NCBI GenBank assembly: GCA_904382605.1
Contig: CAJFJA010000001.1
Span: 192,793 to 256,792 of the forward strand
DNA: 64,000 bases
From: Candidatus Alloclostridium intestinigallinarum
GTDB taxonomy: Bacteria; Bacillota; Clostridia; Christensenellales; UBA3700
Direction of reading: 5' to 3'
Shown here: positions 45,549-54,909 of the stretch, piece by piece
How the letters are laid out: every line of letters starts with the position of its first letter
Numbering within the stretch: the first letter of the stretch is position 1
Program-made: the position numbers and the translations under genes
The notes under the pieces: generated by a model
Told to the model about the DNA's origin: nothing
What the model saw: the letters and a program-made list of their open reading frames with translations, nothing else
Databases searched by the model: none

Positions 45549-45577
45549 TTTACTATTTGCCTTCTATATTATATAAT
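45549..45577 (+). promoter_or_regulatory. SigA promoter for GPH symporter
   Basis: TTTACT, 17 bases, TATAAT. The perfect palindrome CCGCATATGCGG at 45600-45611 lies in the presumed leader about 15 bases downstream of the start and may be an operator or a hairpin. Confidence 0.65.
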
Positions 45578-45649
45578 AATTATAAGTGCTGATGTGCTTC
45601 CGCATATGCGGTTCCACGGCGGTGCTTTATACTTATAAGAGAGGGAATT

Positions 45650-47266
45650 ATGAACAAGATCAGCCAATTGTTACATAAGGTGTTCATGACCGACCCGAAC
45701 GACAAAGAGGGCATGCAGCCCGGCGAAGCGATAAGCTATTCGCTCTGCGGTTTCGGACAGAACCTTATTTCAGCAATCGTAAGTTCCTACCTGACTTACT
45801 ATCTGACCGACGGTTTGATGATAGCTTCCACTGCAGTCGGTTTTATTATGCTCGGCACCCGTTTGTATGACGCGCTCAACGACCCTATAATGGGTACGAT
45901 AGTCGACCATACGCACAGCAAATGGGGTAAGAGTAGACCGTACGTGCTTTTTGCGGCAATCCCGATAGCAATTCTTACGATAATGTGCTTCCTGCCTTAT
46001 CAGCTTTGGGGTATGCCTTTCGGCGACGCAGTCGACGGTTGGAAGACCATTACGATAGTTACGGTATTCTACGTGCTCTGGTCCATGGCGTATACGGCAA
46101 TCGACGTTCCTTATTGGAGTCTGGCGACTTCTATGACGTCCAACACCAATCAGCGCGGTATAATGCTGACCGTTGCAAGGTTGCTCTGCACCGTAGGTTC
46201 CGGCGTCGTGTCCATAGTCGTTCCTCCTATCGCAGACGCTATTACAAGCCCGTATTATGTTGTCAATGAACAAACCGGTATGAAAGAATATATCGGCGAC
46301 TATACCGCATACGACGTTGCGGCGGCATTGCAGAAATACTATGTAATAATCGTTATCGCAATAGTGATAATTTCCCTTCCTTTCTTCTATATCGGTTTCA
46401 AGAACAGCAAGGAAAGATTCTACAATCCCGAGCAAACTCTTACGCTTAAGGAAAATCTCGGTCTGCTGTTCAAAAATAAGCCTCTGCTTCTGATAGTCCT
46501 TGCAGGTATTCTGGGCGGCGGCAAGACGCTGTATCTTTACAGCACAATGTATATCTCCCAGTACTGCTTCAATACGACTGCGTGGGCTACGTTGTTTACA
46601 ATGGCGGCGGTTCCCGGCGGACTTATAGCAAGTTTGCTCGTTCCTCTGTGCACCAAGAGGTGGGGCAAAAGAAATACGTATATTATCTCCCATATAGTGG
46701 GCGGCGCGGTATTGATAGGCGCATACTTCCTCTGCAGATACGTAAAGGGCGGCGAAATCAACAATACTCCCGTACTCGTTATCTACATAATAGCGCTTGT
46801 CTTCGCGGGCGTTCCCCAGGGCTTTGCGAACATCATTACCTATGCTCAGATTGCCGACTGCATCGAGTATATGGAATGGAAGACGGGCAAGAGAGGCGAA
46901 GGCATCTGCTTTGCAATGCAGACGTTTATCAACAAAATCGGTATCGCTCTCGGCGCGGCGTTCACCTGCTTCGGTCTGTCGCTTGCCGGTATTGATACTC
47001 CTGAAATGTGGAGACAGATGCAGGGTACTCCAGAGGCTTTGCATGCGCAGCAGTTCCTTATCGGCGTAACGCTCATACTGCCCGGCGCAAGCATGATACT
47101 TTCGGCAATACCTTACTTCTTCTATCACTTCAATGAAGACGACCAGAGGCGTGCGGTTGCCGAGATAGCGGAGCGCAAGGCGGCGGCTCTTGCAGCCGAA
47201 GGCGCTGACGGCGGCAGCGTTGACGTCGGCAATATAGACGTCGGCGGCGACACCAAGGACGAGTAA
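45650..47266 (+). CDS. GPH family glycoside symporter (MelB/XynB-like)
   Basis: A 538-residue transporter with about 12 spans of the glycoside-pentoside-hexuronide:cation family. The N-terminal PGEAISYSLCGFGQNLI and the GTRLYDALNDPIMGTIVDHT segment (cation site and loop 2-3) are diagnostic. It also has a large charged C-terminal tail with Gly/Asp-rich repeats (DGGSVDVGNIDVGGDT). It imports a sugar or glycoside with Na+ or H+. It is alone, with its own promoter; it could supply substrate for the GH35 enzyme, but that is only inference. Confidence 0.93.
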   Translation: MNKISQLLHKVFMTDPNDKEGMQPGEAISYSLCGFGQNLISAIVSSYLTYYLTDGLMIASTAVGFIMLGTRLYDALNDPIMGTIVDHTHSKWGKSRPYVLFAAIPIAILTIMCFLPYQLWGMPFGDAVDGWKTITIVTVFYVLWSMAYTAIDVPYWSLATSMTSNTNQRGIMLTVARLLCTVGSGVVSIVVPPIADAITSPYYVVNEQTGMKEYIGDYTAYDVAAALQKYYVIIVIAIVIISLPFFYIGFKNSKERFYNPEQTLTLKENLGLLFKNKPLLLIVLAGILGGGKTLYLYSTMYISQYCFNTTAWATLFTMAAVPGGLIASLLVPLCTKRWGKRNTYIISHIVGGAVLIGAYFLCRYVKGGEINNTPVLVIYIIALVFAGVPQGFANIITYAQIADCIEYMEWKTGKRGEGICFAMQTFINKIGIALGAAFTCFGLSLAGIDTPEMWRQMQGTPEALHAQQFLIGVTLILPGASMILSAIPYFFYHFNEDDQRRAVAEIAERKAAALAAEGADGGSVDVGNIDVGGDTKDE

Positions 47267-47309
47267 TTCAAATTACAGTCAAAAAATTCGTTAATGCAGT
47301 GTGCGGTAG

Positions 47310-47339
47310 TTGTTAAACTGCCGCACATTGTGGTATAAT
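47310..47339 (+). promoter_or_regulatory. Extended -10 promoter for dnaX operon
   Basis: TTGTTA, 18 bases, TATAAT with TGG in front (extended -10). The start codon is only nine bases downstream, so the leader would be three bases or fewer. An imperfect 12-bp hairpin (about 47299-47327) overlaps the promoter region and may be the terminator of the GPH gene, without a T run. Confidence 0.7.
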
Positions 47340-47348
47340 TAAACCAAT

Positions 47349-48884
47349 ATGGCATACGTATCGCTTTATCGTAGATTCAGACCCCAGACTTTCGACAAGG
47401 TTATCGGGCAGGGGCATATAACCCGTACTTTGGGCAATCAGCTCAAAAGCGGGAATATCTCCCATGCGTATCTGTTCACCGGCTCGCGCGGTACCGGTAA
47501 AACTTCTGTTGCGAAAATTTTTGCAAGGGCGGTAAATTGCCTTCATCCGCTTGCGGACGGCTCACCCTGCGGCGAATGTGAAATTTGCAGGGAACTTTCC
47601 AATCCTGCCAATCTCGATATTCTGGAAATAGACGCCGCTTCCAATAACGGTGTGGATGAAATACGCAATCTGCGCGACAACGTGAAGTATATGCCGGCTG
47701 TTGCAAAATACAAGGTGTATATCGTAGATGAAGTGCACATGCTTTCCGCGGCGGCGTTCAATGCGCTTTTGAAAACGCTGGAAGAGCCGCCCGAACACGT
47801 TATTTTTATTTTGGCGACCACTGAGGTTCAGAAGATACCAGCGACAATTTTATCGCGTTGTATGCGTTTCGATTTCCGCCTGCTCACGATAGACGAACTT
47901 GTCAGACTGCTCATGAACGCTTTTGAAGGGGTGGGCAGAAAATACGAGCACGACGCTTTGGTGGCGCTTGCCCAGGCGGGTCAAGGCAGCGCGCGCGACA
48001 CGCTGTCACTTGCGGATATGTGCGTTTCCTATTGTGAGGGTGAAATCACTTACGATCAGGTTATAGAAGCGCTCGGTATCTGTTCGCCGGAACTGATTCT
48101 CAATATGACCGCCCATATTCTTCAGGGCGATGTCGACAGCGCCCTGCACGAACTGAACGATATGTATAAGCAGGGTAAGAGTATCGGCGGCATCAGCCGT
48201 GAAATCGCCGGTATGCTTTCTAATATAAGTTATGCGAAAAACTGCGTGGGCGCAAACTCTTTCCTCAAACTTACGGCGGATATGTACGGAAGAGTGAGAA
48301 AGGTAGCGGAAAGCGCGGAAAATGCGAAAATCTTGCATGCAATGGAAGTATTCTGTTACCTTGACGGAGAACTCAGATACAGCTCGCTTCCCAAAGTGTT
48401 GCTTGAAATGGCCGTCATTAAGGCGTGTGAAATCTCGTCCGACTTTACCCAGGACGGAATTTTGAAGAGGATAAAGGCGCTTGAAGAGCGCGCAAACAAA
48501 GGCTTTGCCCCCACTGCGGGAGATAACGCGCAAGAAAGCGTTTCCGCCCCGACGTTGAACGGAGATAAAATCTGGGGCGAAATCATACACGAAGTGATTC
48601 GCGAAAATGCGTCCGTCCGCGTTCTGCTGGACTCTTATACGCCCAGTTGCGAATTGAAGGAAAATGTGCTGTACGCCTACTTTGCCGATGAAAACACCTG
48701 CAAGGTGATACAGACGGTTTCGGATATAATATTCGAAGCGATCAAAAGGCGTTATCCCGATATTAACGAACTCAAAATTTTGTCCGGGACTGCACGCACG
48801 CAGACGGATATGGAAATAGAAAAAATCAAGAACCTGGTCGGTGAAAACCGGGTATTTGTAACTGGAGGTAATTCAAATGGCTAA
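47349..48884 (+). CDS. dnaX: DNA polymerase III subunit gamma/tau
   Basis: A 511-residue clamp-loader ATPase. Walker A GSRGTGKT (45-52), zinc site C64, C74, C77, C80, the DEVH box (127-130) and sensor/arginine-finger SRC (169-171) are all present. The start MAYVSLYRRFRPQTFDKVIGQ matches the family exactly, so this ATG is correct although it lacks a Shine-Dalgarno. The C-terminal part (~370-511) is the tau-type region. It overlaps ybaB by eight bases; dnaX-ybaB-recR is the standard gene order in Bacillota. Confidence 0.97.
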   Translation: MAYVSLYRRFRPQTFDKVIGQGHITRTLGNQLKSGNISHAYLFTGSRGTGKTSVAKIFARAVNCLHPLADGSPCGECEICRELSNPANLDILEIDAASNNGVDEIRNLRDNVKYMPAVAKYKVYIVDEVHMLSAAAFNALLKTLEEPPEHVIFILATTEVQKIPATILSRCMRFDFRLLTIDELVRLLMNAFEGVGRKYEHDALVALAQAGQGSARDTLSLADMCVSYCEGEITYDQVIEALGICSPELILNMTAHILQGDVDSALHELNDMYKQGKSIGGISREIAGMLSNISYAKNCVGANSFLKLTADMYGRVRKVAESAENAKILHAMEVFCYLDGELRYSSLPKVLLEMAVIKACEISSDFTQDGILKRIKALEERANKGFAPTAGDNAQESVSAPTLNGDKIWGEIIHEVIRENASVRVLLDSYTPSCELKENVLYAYFADENTCKVIQTVSDIIFEAIKRRYPDINELKILSGTARTQTDMEIEKIKNLVGENRVFVTGGNSNG

Positions 48885-49206
48885 ATTCGGCGGTTTCGGC
48901 GGCGGAATGAATATGCAGGCAATGATGAAGCAGGCACAGAAGATGCAGCAGGATATGCTCAAAGCGCAGGAAGAACTTGCGGAGCTTGAAGTGACCGGCA
49001 GTGCAGGCGGCGAGCTCGTGCAGATAACGATGACCTGCGACAATAACGTTACTGCGGTCAGTATTAAACCCGAGGCCGTGGATCCCGATGACGTTGAGAT
49101 GCTCGAAGATCTCATTGTTGCCGCTTTCAACGACGCGCAGAGCAAGGCTCAGCAGGAAAGAGATAAGCGCATGGGCGCGTTCGGTTCGTTGGGCGGGCTG
49201 ATTTAA
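48877..49206 (+). CDS. YbaB/EbfC nucleoid-associated protein
   Basis: A 109-residue DNA-binding protein. The Met/Gln-rich start (NMQAMMKQAQKMQQDMLKAQEEL) forms a coiled helix, then LEVTGSAGGELVQITMTCDNNVTAVSI and DLIVAAFNDAQSKAQ. It forms a dimer and likely coats DNA in the replication/repair region. CTGGAGG ribosome site. Coupled to dnaX and recR by overlaps. Confidence 0.95.
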   Translation: MAKFGGFGGGMNMQAMMKQAQKMQQDMLKAQEELAELEVTGSAGGELVQITMTCDNNVTAVSIKPEAVDPDDVEMLEDLIVAAFNDAQSKAQQERDKRMGAFGSLGGLI

Positions 49207-49793
49207 TGGGTAAGGAAATCGAGCCTTTCAGCAGGCTTGTAGCTCAGCTTACAAAGCTTCCCGGCGTCGGAGCGAAAACCGCGCAACGTTACGCATACAG
49301 TATTATCCGTATGGACGAGAAGGACGTGGAAGAGTTTGCGGAGGCGATTGTCGATTGCAAAAAAAGCATTCACTATTGTTCCGTATGCGGTAATTACACC
49401 GATAAGGACGTATGCGACATATGCGCCGCGCGCGACAAATCGGTAATTTGCGTGGTCAAAGAGCCTAAAGATATCATAGCCATAGAACGCACGAAAGACT
49501 ACGAGGGCGTTTACCACGTACTTCACGGTACGTTGAATCCTCTTGCCGGAATCGGTCCCGACGATATTTCCATAAAACAACTTCTTGGCAGACTGAACGG
49601 CGTTAAGGAGGTTATCCTTGCCACCAATCTGGACGTGGAAGGAGAGGCGACCGCCGTATATATCGCGCGCCTTATCAAACCTATGGGCATAAAAGTTACG
49701 CGGATAGCGGGCGGTATATCCATGAACAGCGATATAGAATACGCCGATGAAGTTTCCCTGGGCAGAGCTATGCTCAACAGGCAGGAGATTTAA
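49206..49793 (+). CDS. recR: Recombination protein RecR
   Basis: A 195-residue RecR. Helix-hairpin-helix LPGVGAKTAQRYA, zinc site CSVCGNYTDKDVCDIC, and Toprim domain VVKEPKDIIAIERTKDYEGVYHVLHG. It acts with RecO and RecF in RecA loading at gaps. Starts within the ybaB stop (TAATG) and ends in the same way at the next gene. Confidence 0.97.
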   Translation: MGKEIEPFSRLVAQLTKLPGVGAKTAQRYAYSIIRMDEKDVEEFAEAIVDCKKSIHYCSVCGNYTDKDVCDICAARDKSVICVVKEPKDIIAIERTKDYEGVYHVLHGTLNPLAGIGPDDISIKQLLGRLNGVKEVILATNLDVEGEATAVYIARLIKPMGIKVTRIAGGISMNSDIEYADEVSLGRAMLNRQEI

Positions 49794-51049
49794 TGTCTGT
49801 ACGGGTAGCGGTAATAGGCGCGGGGGCTTCGGGACTTTTTGCGGCGGCACAGCTATTGAGGCTTGGCGCTAGTGCAGATATTTATGAACGCAACGACAGA
49901 GTCGGCAAAAAACTTTCCATAACCGGAAAGGGACGGTGCAACATTACAAATAAATGCACACCCGCCCAGGTTTTCGAAAACGTCGTTACCAATCCCAAAT
50001 TTTTGTTTTCCGCAATAAATTCATTTACTCCCGACGATACGATAGAATATTTCGAAAGTATCGGCGTCGCTACCAAAGTGGAGCGCGGACGGCGCGTTTT
50101 TCCGCAGTCGGACAGGGCGGCGGACGTTGTCAATGCGCTGGAACACGACGTAAAATCGCGCGGCGGAAACATTATCCTGAATACGCGGGTATCGGCGGTA
50201 AGACAGGAGAAAAAGGGCGTTGAAGTGTTTTTTGACGGCGGCAGCGCGGAATACGACTGCGCCGTCGTCGCTACCGGAGGCGAAAGCTATAAGGGCACCG
50301 GTTCAACGGGGGACGGATATGCTTTCGCAAAAGCGCTCGGAAACAAAATCAATACTCCTAGGGCGGCTCTTGTTCCGATATATCTGAAAGACGACGTATC
50401 GTCTTTGGCGGGACTTTCGCTCAGGAACGTAACCGTTACGGTATCTTCACCGGGAAAGCGGGATATTTCCATGTTCGGCGAAATGCTGTTTATGCACAGG
50501 GGCATCAGCGGACCTACGGTTCTTTCGCTGTCCAGTCTTTGCGCGGACAGGACGGACGGGCGCGGGAAGTTTTCTTCCGCCAAAGTTTTTATCGACCTGA
50601 AACCGGCTCTTGATAACGAAAAACTGGATAAAAGAATAATGCGCGATCTTTCCGACGGCAATACAAAGGCGGTAAAAAACGTTTTGCCCGCGCTTATGCC
50701 GAAGTCGCTCATTCCGTTCGTGCTGGCGCAGGCGGATATATCGCAGGACAGGCGCGCGTGCGACATAACTTCCGCGGAACGCGAATTGCTTGTGCGTGCG
50801 GTAAAGGGACTGTCCTTTACGCCCGATTGTTTGGGAGGCGTAAACGAGGGAATAATAACCGCCGGCGGAGTGGACGTAAAACAAATAAATCCGCGCGATT
50901 GTTCGGATAAACTCGCCGAAAACGTCTATTTTATCGGTGAAGTGCTCGACGTCGACGCGCTTACGGGCGGTTATAATCTGCAGATAGCTTTTTCTACGGC
51001 GTATATTTGCGCCAAAGGTATAGCCGGAAAATATAATTTATCCGAATAA
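49793..51049 (+). CDS. FAD-binding HI0933/BaiN family flavoprotein
   Basis: A 418-residue flavoprotein. The FAD dinucleotide fold opens VAVIGAGASGLFAAAQLLRLG, followed by KLSITGKGRCNITN, a diagnostic HI0933-family segment. The C-terminal FAD loop is FIGEVLDVDALTGGYNLQIAFSTA. Relatives include BaiN, a bile-acid dehydroxylation-associated reductase, but most members have no proven substrate. AGGAG five bases before ATG within the recR end. Probably part of the dnaX operon. Confidence 0.92.
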   Translation: MSVRVAVIGAGASGLFAAAQLLRLGASADIYERNDRVGKKLSITGKGRCNITNKCTPAQVFENVVTNPKFLFSAINSFTPDDTIEYFESIGVATKVERGRRVFPQSDRAADVVNALEHDVKSRGGNIILNTRVSAVRQEKKGVEVFFDGGSAEYDCAVVATGGESYKGTGSTGDGYAFAKALGNKINTPRAALVPIYLKDDVSSLAGLSLRNVTVTVSSPGKRDISMFGEMLFMHRGISGPTVLSLSSLCADRTDGRGKFSSAKVFIDLKPALDNEKLDKRIMRDLSDGNTKAVKNVLPALMPKSLIPFVLAQADISQDRRACDITSAERELLVRAVKGLSFTPDCLGGVNEGIITAGGVDVKQINPRDCSDKLAENVYFIGEVLDVDALTGGYNLQIAFSTAYICAKGIAGKYNLSE

Positions 51050-51073
51050 CCTCTGCAAAGGCGGGGAAAACGT

Positions 51074-51102
51074 TTGAAAATATTTCCGTTTTATAATATA
51101 AT
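51074..51102 (+). promoter_or_regulatory. SigA promoter for cmk, predicted leaderless
   Basis: TTGAAA, 17 bases, TATAAT (51097-51102), with the ATG exactly six bases later. The expected +1 coincides with the A of the start codon. No Shine-Dalgarno is present. Confidence 0.75.
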
Positions 51103-51108
51103 GTATCT

Positions 51109-51780
51109 ATGATAAATATAGCAATCGACGGACCTTCCGGCGCGGGGAAGAGCACCGTGGCAAAACTCATCGCCGCGAAATTGGGAATCACTTATCTCGA
51201 TACCGGCGCAATGTACCGCGCCTGCGCGCTTTATGCCGTAAGAAACGGCGTAAGCGTGGACGATGAAGAGGCGGTGAAGAAAATCCTTCCAAATATCCGC
51301 ATTTCTTTTACCGGAGAAGGAGAGAGTAAAAAAATTCTTCTGAACGGAGAGGACGTTTCGTCCGCAATCAGAGAACATTACGTTTCAAAAGCCGCTTCCG
51401 ACATATCGAAACTGCCTTCGGTGCGTGATTATCTGGTTGCGCAACAGCGCAAAATCGCAAGCGAAACGGACGTCGTTCTTGACGGAAGAGATATTACGAG
51501 CAACGTGCTTCCGCACGCGGAGTTCAAGTTTTTCCTTACGGCGTCGGCGGACGTACGCGCTATGCGCAGATATAAAGAACTTATCGCCCTCGGTGCGGAT
51601 ATAGAATTTGAAAAGGTGAAGGCGGATATAATCGACAGGGATAAAAACGACAGCCAGCGCGCGTACGCGCCTCTCGTGCTTACTCCCGATTCGACGCTTA
51701 TCGACAGCAGCGATATGTCGCCGGAGCAGGTGGCGGACTTGATTATATCCCGTGTATCGGACGGCAGGCGGGGGAGATAA
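51109..51780 (+). CDS. cmk: Cytidylate kinase
   Basis: A 223-residue (d)CMP kinase: P-loop GPSGAGKST (8-16), the substrate loop LDTGAMYRACALYA (about 30-43), then DGRDITSNVLPHA and LTASADVRAMRRYKE. It phosphorylates CMP and dCMP. The cmk-plsC-ispH-rpsA order is a conserved Clostridia cluster. Initiation appears leaderless. Confidence 0.97.
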   Translation: MINIAIDGPSGAGKSTVAKLIAAKLGITYLDTGAMYRACALYAVRNGVSVDDEEAVKKILPNIRISFTGEGESKKILLNGEDVSSAIREHYVSKAASDISKLPSVRDYLVAQQRKIASETDVVLDGRDITSNVLPHAEFKFFLTASADVRAMRRYKELIALGADIEFEKVKADIIDRDKNDSQRAYAPLVLTPDSTLIDSSDMSPEQVADLIISRVSDGRRGR

Positions 51781-51820
51781 AGCCTTCGGTCCGAAAGAAA
51801 AAACAGCGGCAGGTTAAGGA

Positions 51821-52519
51821 ATGAGCGAAAAAACCGTAAATAAAAAAGGTAAAAAAAAGCACAGAATAAACTTATTTTCACGTTTTGTCGCCTTTTTGGC
51901 GCGACCTCTTCTTTGGCTGGTTTATCCGACCAAAATTCTCGGCAAAGAGCGCTTCCCCGGCGGCGGGGGATTGTGCGTGTGCAATCATTTTACGCCCATG
52001 GACGCAAACCCCATACTTTGCCGTCTTATCAAGAAGAACAGGCACGTCATGATTAAGGGGGAAATGTTCAAAAACAGACTTGTAGGCGACTTTTTGCGCG
52101 CAATGGGCGGGATCCCCGTCAGGCGCGGAGAGGCGGATCTCGCCGCCGTGAAAGAGGTTATGTCCGCACTGAAAAAGGGTGAGAAAGTCGTGGTTTTTCC
52201 CGAAGGTACGCGTAATACTTCAGGCGAAGAATTGCTTCCGCTGAAAAACGGCGTCGCGCTCATGGCGCTTAAAACGCGTTCGCAGGTAATTCCGTTCATG
52301 TACTACGACAAATCCGGATTTTTCAAAAAGAATTATCTGCTGGTGGGACACCCGTTCACATTCGACGAATATTACGATATGCCGTCGCACGAGATAGAGG
52401 ACCGCGTTACCGCTATGATGCGTGAAAAAATGCTGGAAACAAGGCGTGAACTTATTGATATAGTGGAAAATTACAAGGGCAGTTATAAAAAATATCTCGC
52501 CGCGAAAGAGGGAAAATAG
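51821..52519 (+). CDS. plsC: 1-acyl-sn-glycerol-3-phosphate acyltransferase
   Basis: A 232-residue PlsC. The catalytic HX4D is NHFTPMD, followed by the second block (GGIPVRRGEADLAAV) and FPEGTRN. One N-terminal hydrophobic segment anchors it at the membrane. It makes phosphatidic acid from lysophosphatidic acid. The N-terminus is Lys-rich. Its stop codon shares a base with the ispH GTG start. Confidence 0.95.
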   Translation: MSEKTVNKKGKKKHRINLFSRFVAFLARPLLWLVYPTKILGKERFPGGGGLCVCNHFTPMDANPILCRLIKKNRHVMIKGEMFKNRLVGDFLRAMGGIPVRRGEADLAAVKEVMSALKKGEKVVVFPEGTRNTSGEELLPLKNGVALMALKTRSQVIPFMYYDKSGFFKKNYLLVGHPFTFDEYYDMPSHEIEDRVTAMMREKMLETRRELIDIVENYKGSYKKYLAAKEGK

Positions 52520-54909
52520 TGGATATAATCGTTGCGCCCGGCGCGGGATTTTGTTTCGGCGTTAAAAACGCGGTGTCCATAGCGGAAAATCTGGGCGCAA
52601 AAGCGTGCGTGCTCGGAGAACTTATCCATAACCGCACCGTGCTCAAAAAACTTGAAAGCAAAGGAGTCGTGACCGTATCTTCTCCCGACGCCTGCCCCGA
52701 AGGCAGAACTTTGGTCATCCGTTCGCACGGGGAAAGCAGGGCGGTATTCGACCGCATAAAAGAACTGGGAATAGAATACATCGACGCGACCTGTCCGTTT
52801 GTCAAAAAAATACACGAACTCATTGCAAAAGCCGGTAAAGACGGTAAAACGGTTATTATAATAGGCGACAAGGGCCACCCCGAGGTTGTGGGATCCGCAG
52901 GCTGGACGGAAGGCAGGTGCATTATCGTTTCCACGGAAGAAGAGGCGCTCAATCTTGACATCGCCCCCGACGAGAAGTGCTGCAGCGTCGTTCAGACTAC
53001 TTTTGACGCGCAATTATATAATAAAATTATAAAAATTATCGAAAACAAGTGCAAATCAGTTGAAATAAACCGCACGATTTGTTATACTACCTCACAGAGG
53101 CAGAAGGAGGCCGAAGAGCTTTCACGCTCTTGTGACGCCGTACTTGTGGTGGGGGACAGACATTCTTCCAATACGGGAAAACTTTATAAAATCGCCGCAA
53201 GCCGTTGCCCCCGAACCTATTTCGTCGAAAATATTGCCGATTTATCGGCGGTAGCAAAAAATATAACAAGGCTGGGAATAACAGCCGGAGCATCAACTCC
53301 GCAAGAGTTGATTGAGGAGGTAAAACAACAGATGAGTGAAACTCAGGAAAACAAGGCAATTGAAAACGTTGCCGAAACTACGCCCGTAGAACCTGCAGCG
53401 CAGGAAACGACCGCAGAAACAACCGAAGTAAAAGCTGTGGAAGAAACCGCAGTACAGTCCGACGCCAAAGAAGCCGAAGCTCCCGCAGCGAAGGAAGAAG
53501 CCAAGGCCGCTCCCAAGAAAGAGACGTTTGCCGAGCTTTTGGAAAAAAGCGAAAAGCACAGTTCAAGCGGACTGAAGGAAGGCAAACTTTATAAGGGCTG
53601 CAAAGTCATCAATGCAACCGCGGACGGCATTTACATCAACTTCGGCGGAAAGAAAGACGGATTTATCGACAAAAAAGACGCCGAACTCGACGGTGTGGAA
53701 TATGATCCCGCAAACTATCAGCCCAACGATTCCATCGACGCGATAGTGATAAGCAACAGCGGCAAGACTAACAAAGACGCAGTCGCATTCTCCAAGAAGA
53801 TGGTCGACGAGCGCAAGAAGGTCAGGGAAGAAGCCGAAAAGGCTCTCCGCGGCAGCGAATTCAAGGCTACCGTATCCGAAGTGGTCAAGGGCGGTCTTAT
53901 CGCAAAAATGGAACCCTACACCATATTCATTCCCGCTTCCCAGATCAGAATCGGTTATGTGAACGACCTTGAGAAATATCTGGGCAAGACTCTCCGTCTG
54001 CGCATGATTCAGGCGAAGAAGAAGGGCGAGAACGCGGAAGGCGAAGAAGGAACCGAAACCGATCAGACCGAAATCAAAATCACCGGCAGACGTATTGTCG
54101 CTTCCCAGCGCGTTATTCTCGAAGAAGAAAAGGCGAGAAAGGAAGAAGAACTCTGGGCGTTTATGGAACCCGGAAAAATAGTCCAGGGCAAGGTTAAGCG
54201 TTTTGCCGAATTCGGCGCATTCGTAAACGTTCACGGTTACGACTGCCTTGCGCACATCTCCGACCTTTCCTATCACAAGATAGACAAGCCCGAAGAAGTG
54301 CTTGAAAAAGACAAGACGTACGACTTCGTCATTCTCAAAGTTGACAGGGAAAACGGAAGGGTATCTCTCGGCTACAAGCAGTTGCAGAAGAAGCCTTACG
54401 AAATCGCCGCGGAAAAGTTCCCCGTGGGAACGGTTATAACCGGCACCGTGAGAAGCGTATTCCCTTACGGAGCGTTCGTTCTCATCGACCAGGACGTTGA
54501 CGGACTTATTCCCGTGGCGGAAATCTCCCATTCTTATACCAAGGACGCTACCCAGGTGTTCAAAGTGGGCGATGAAGTTACCGCGAAGATAATCAAGTTC
54601 GAAGACAACAAGATAACCCTTTCCATCAAGGCTCTCACTCCCGAAAAGGTCGAAGCGGAAGAAGTGGAGATAACCGACGAAGAATATCAGGAAGCTAAGG
54701 AAAAGCGCGCAAGCAAGAACGCTTCCAAATTCGATCGCTCGGCTACGCACGCCGCTCCCAAGAAAAAGAAGGCCGTCCGCGAAGCGGGCGAACCCGAAAC
54801 CGGCTCCTGGAAGGCGGGCGATTCCACCAACGCTACTCTGGGCGACCTCTTCAAGGGTCTAAACTTCGATTTCGAAGACGAAAAGAAGGAAGACAAGAAG
54901 GAAGACTAA
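52519..54909 (+). CDS. ispH-rpsA: Fused HMBPP reductase (IspH) and ribosomal protein S1
   Basis: A 796-residue fusion known from Clostridia. Residues 1-270 are IspH: C12 in GAGFCFGVKNAV, ATCPFV and TICYTTSQRQKEAEEL give the three cysteines of the 4Fe-4S site; it makes IPP and DMAPP in the MEP pathway. Residues ~272-350 are an Ala/Glu/Lys linker. Residues ~350-760 hold four S1 domains (starts near LYKGCKVINA, FKATVSEVVKG, IVQGKVKRFAEFGAFV and VITGTVRSVFPYGAFV). The tail is charged. Start is GTG after AGAGGGA. An in-frame ATG at 53332 with GAGGAGG ahead lies precisely at the IspH/linker border and may give free S1. Confidence 0.96.
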   Translation: MDIIVAPGAGFCFGVKNAVSIAENLGAKACVLGELIHNRTVLKKLESKGVVTVSSPDACPEGRTLVIRSHGESRAVFDRIKELGIEYIDATCPFVKKIHELIAKAGKDGKTVIIIGDKGHPEVVGSAGWTEGRCIIVSTEEEALNLDIAPDEKCCSVVQTTFDAQLYNKIIKIIENKCKSVEINRTICYTTSQRQKEAEELSRSCDAVLVVGDRHSSNTGKLYKIAASRCPRTYFVENIADLSAVAKNITRLGITAGASTPQELIEEVKQQMSETQENKAIENVAETTPVEPAAQETTAETTEVKAVEETAVQSDAKEAEAPAAKEEAKAAPKKETFAELLEKSEKHSSSGLKEGKLYKGCKVINATADGIYINFGGKKDGFIDKKDAELDGVEYDPANYQPNDSIDAIVISNSGKTNKDAVAFSKKMVDERKKVREEAEKALRGSEFKATVSEVVKGGLIAKMEPYTIFIPASQIRIGYVNDLEKYLGKTLRLRMIQAKKKGENAEGEEGTETDQTEIKITGRRIVASQRVILEEEKARKEEELWAFMEPGKIVQGKVKRFAEFGAFVNVHGYDCLAHISDLSYHKIDKPEEVLEKDKTYDFVILKVDRENGRVSLGYKQLQKKPYEIAAEKFPVGTVITGTVRSVFPYGAFVLIDQDVDGLIPVAEISHSYTKDATQVFKVGDEVTAKIIKFEDNKITLSIKALTPEKVEAEEVEITDEEYQEAKEKRASKNASKFDRSATHAAPKKKKAVREAGEPETGSWKAGDSTNATLGDLFKGLNFDFEDEKKEDKKED
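53314..53334 (+). promoter_or_regulatory. Internal ribosome site candidate in ispH-rpsA
   Basis: GAGGAGG (53314-53320) is followed 11 bases later by an in-frame ATG (residue 272), at the junction between the IspH domain and the S1 part. The bases also code for the natural Glu-Glu-Val end of IspH, so chance is possible. Confidence 0.4.
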
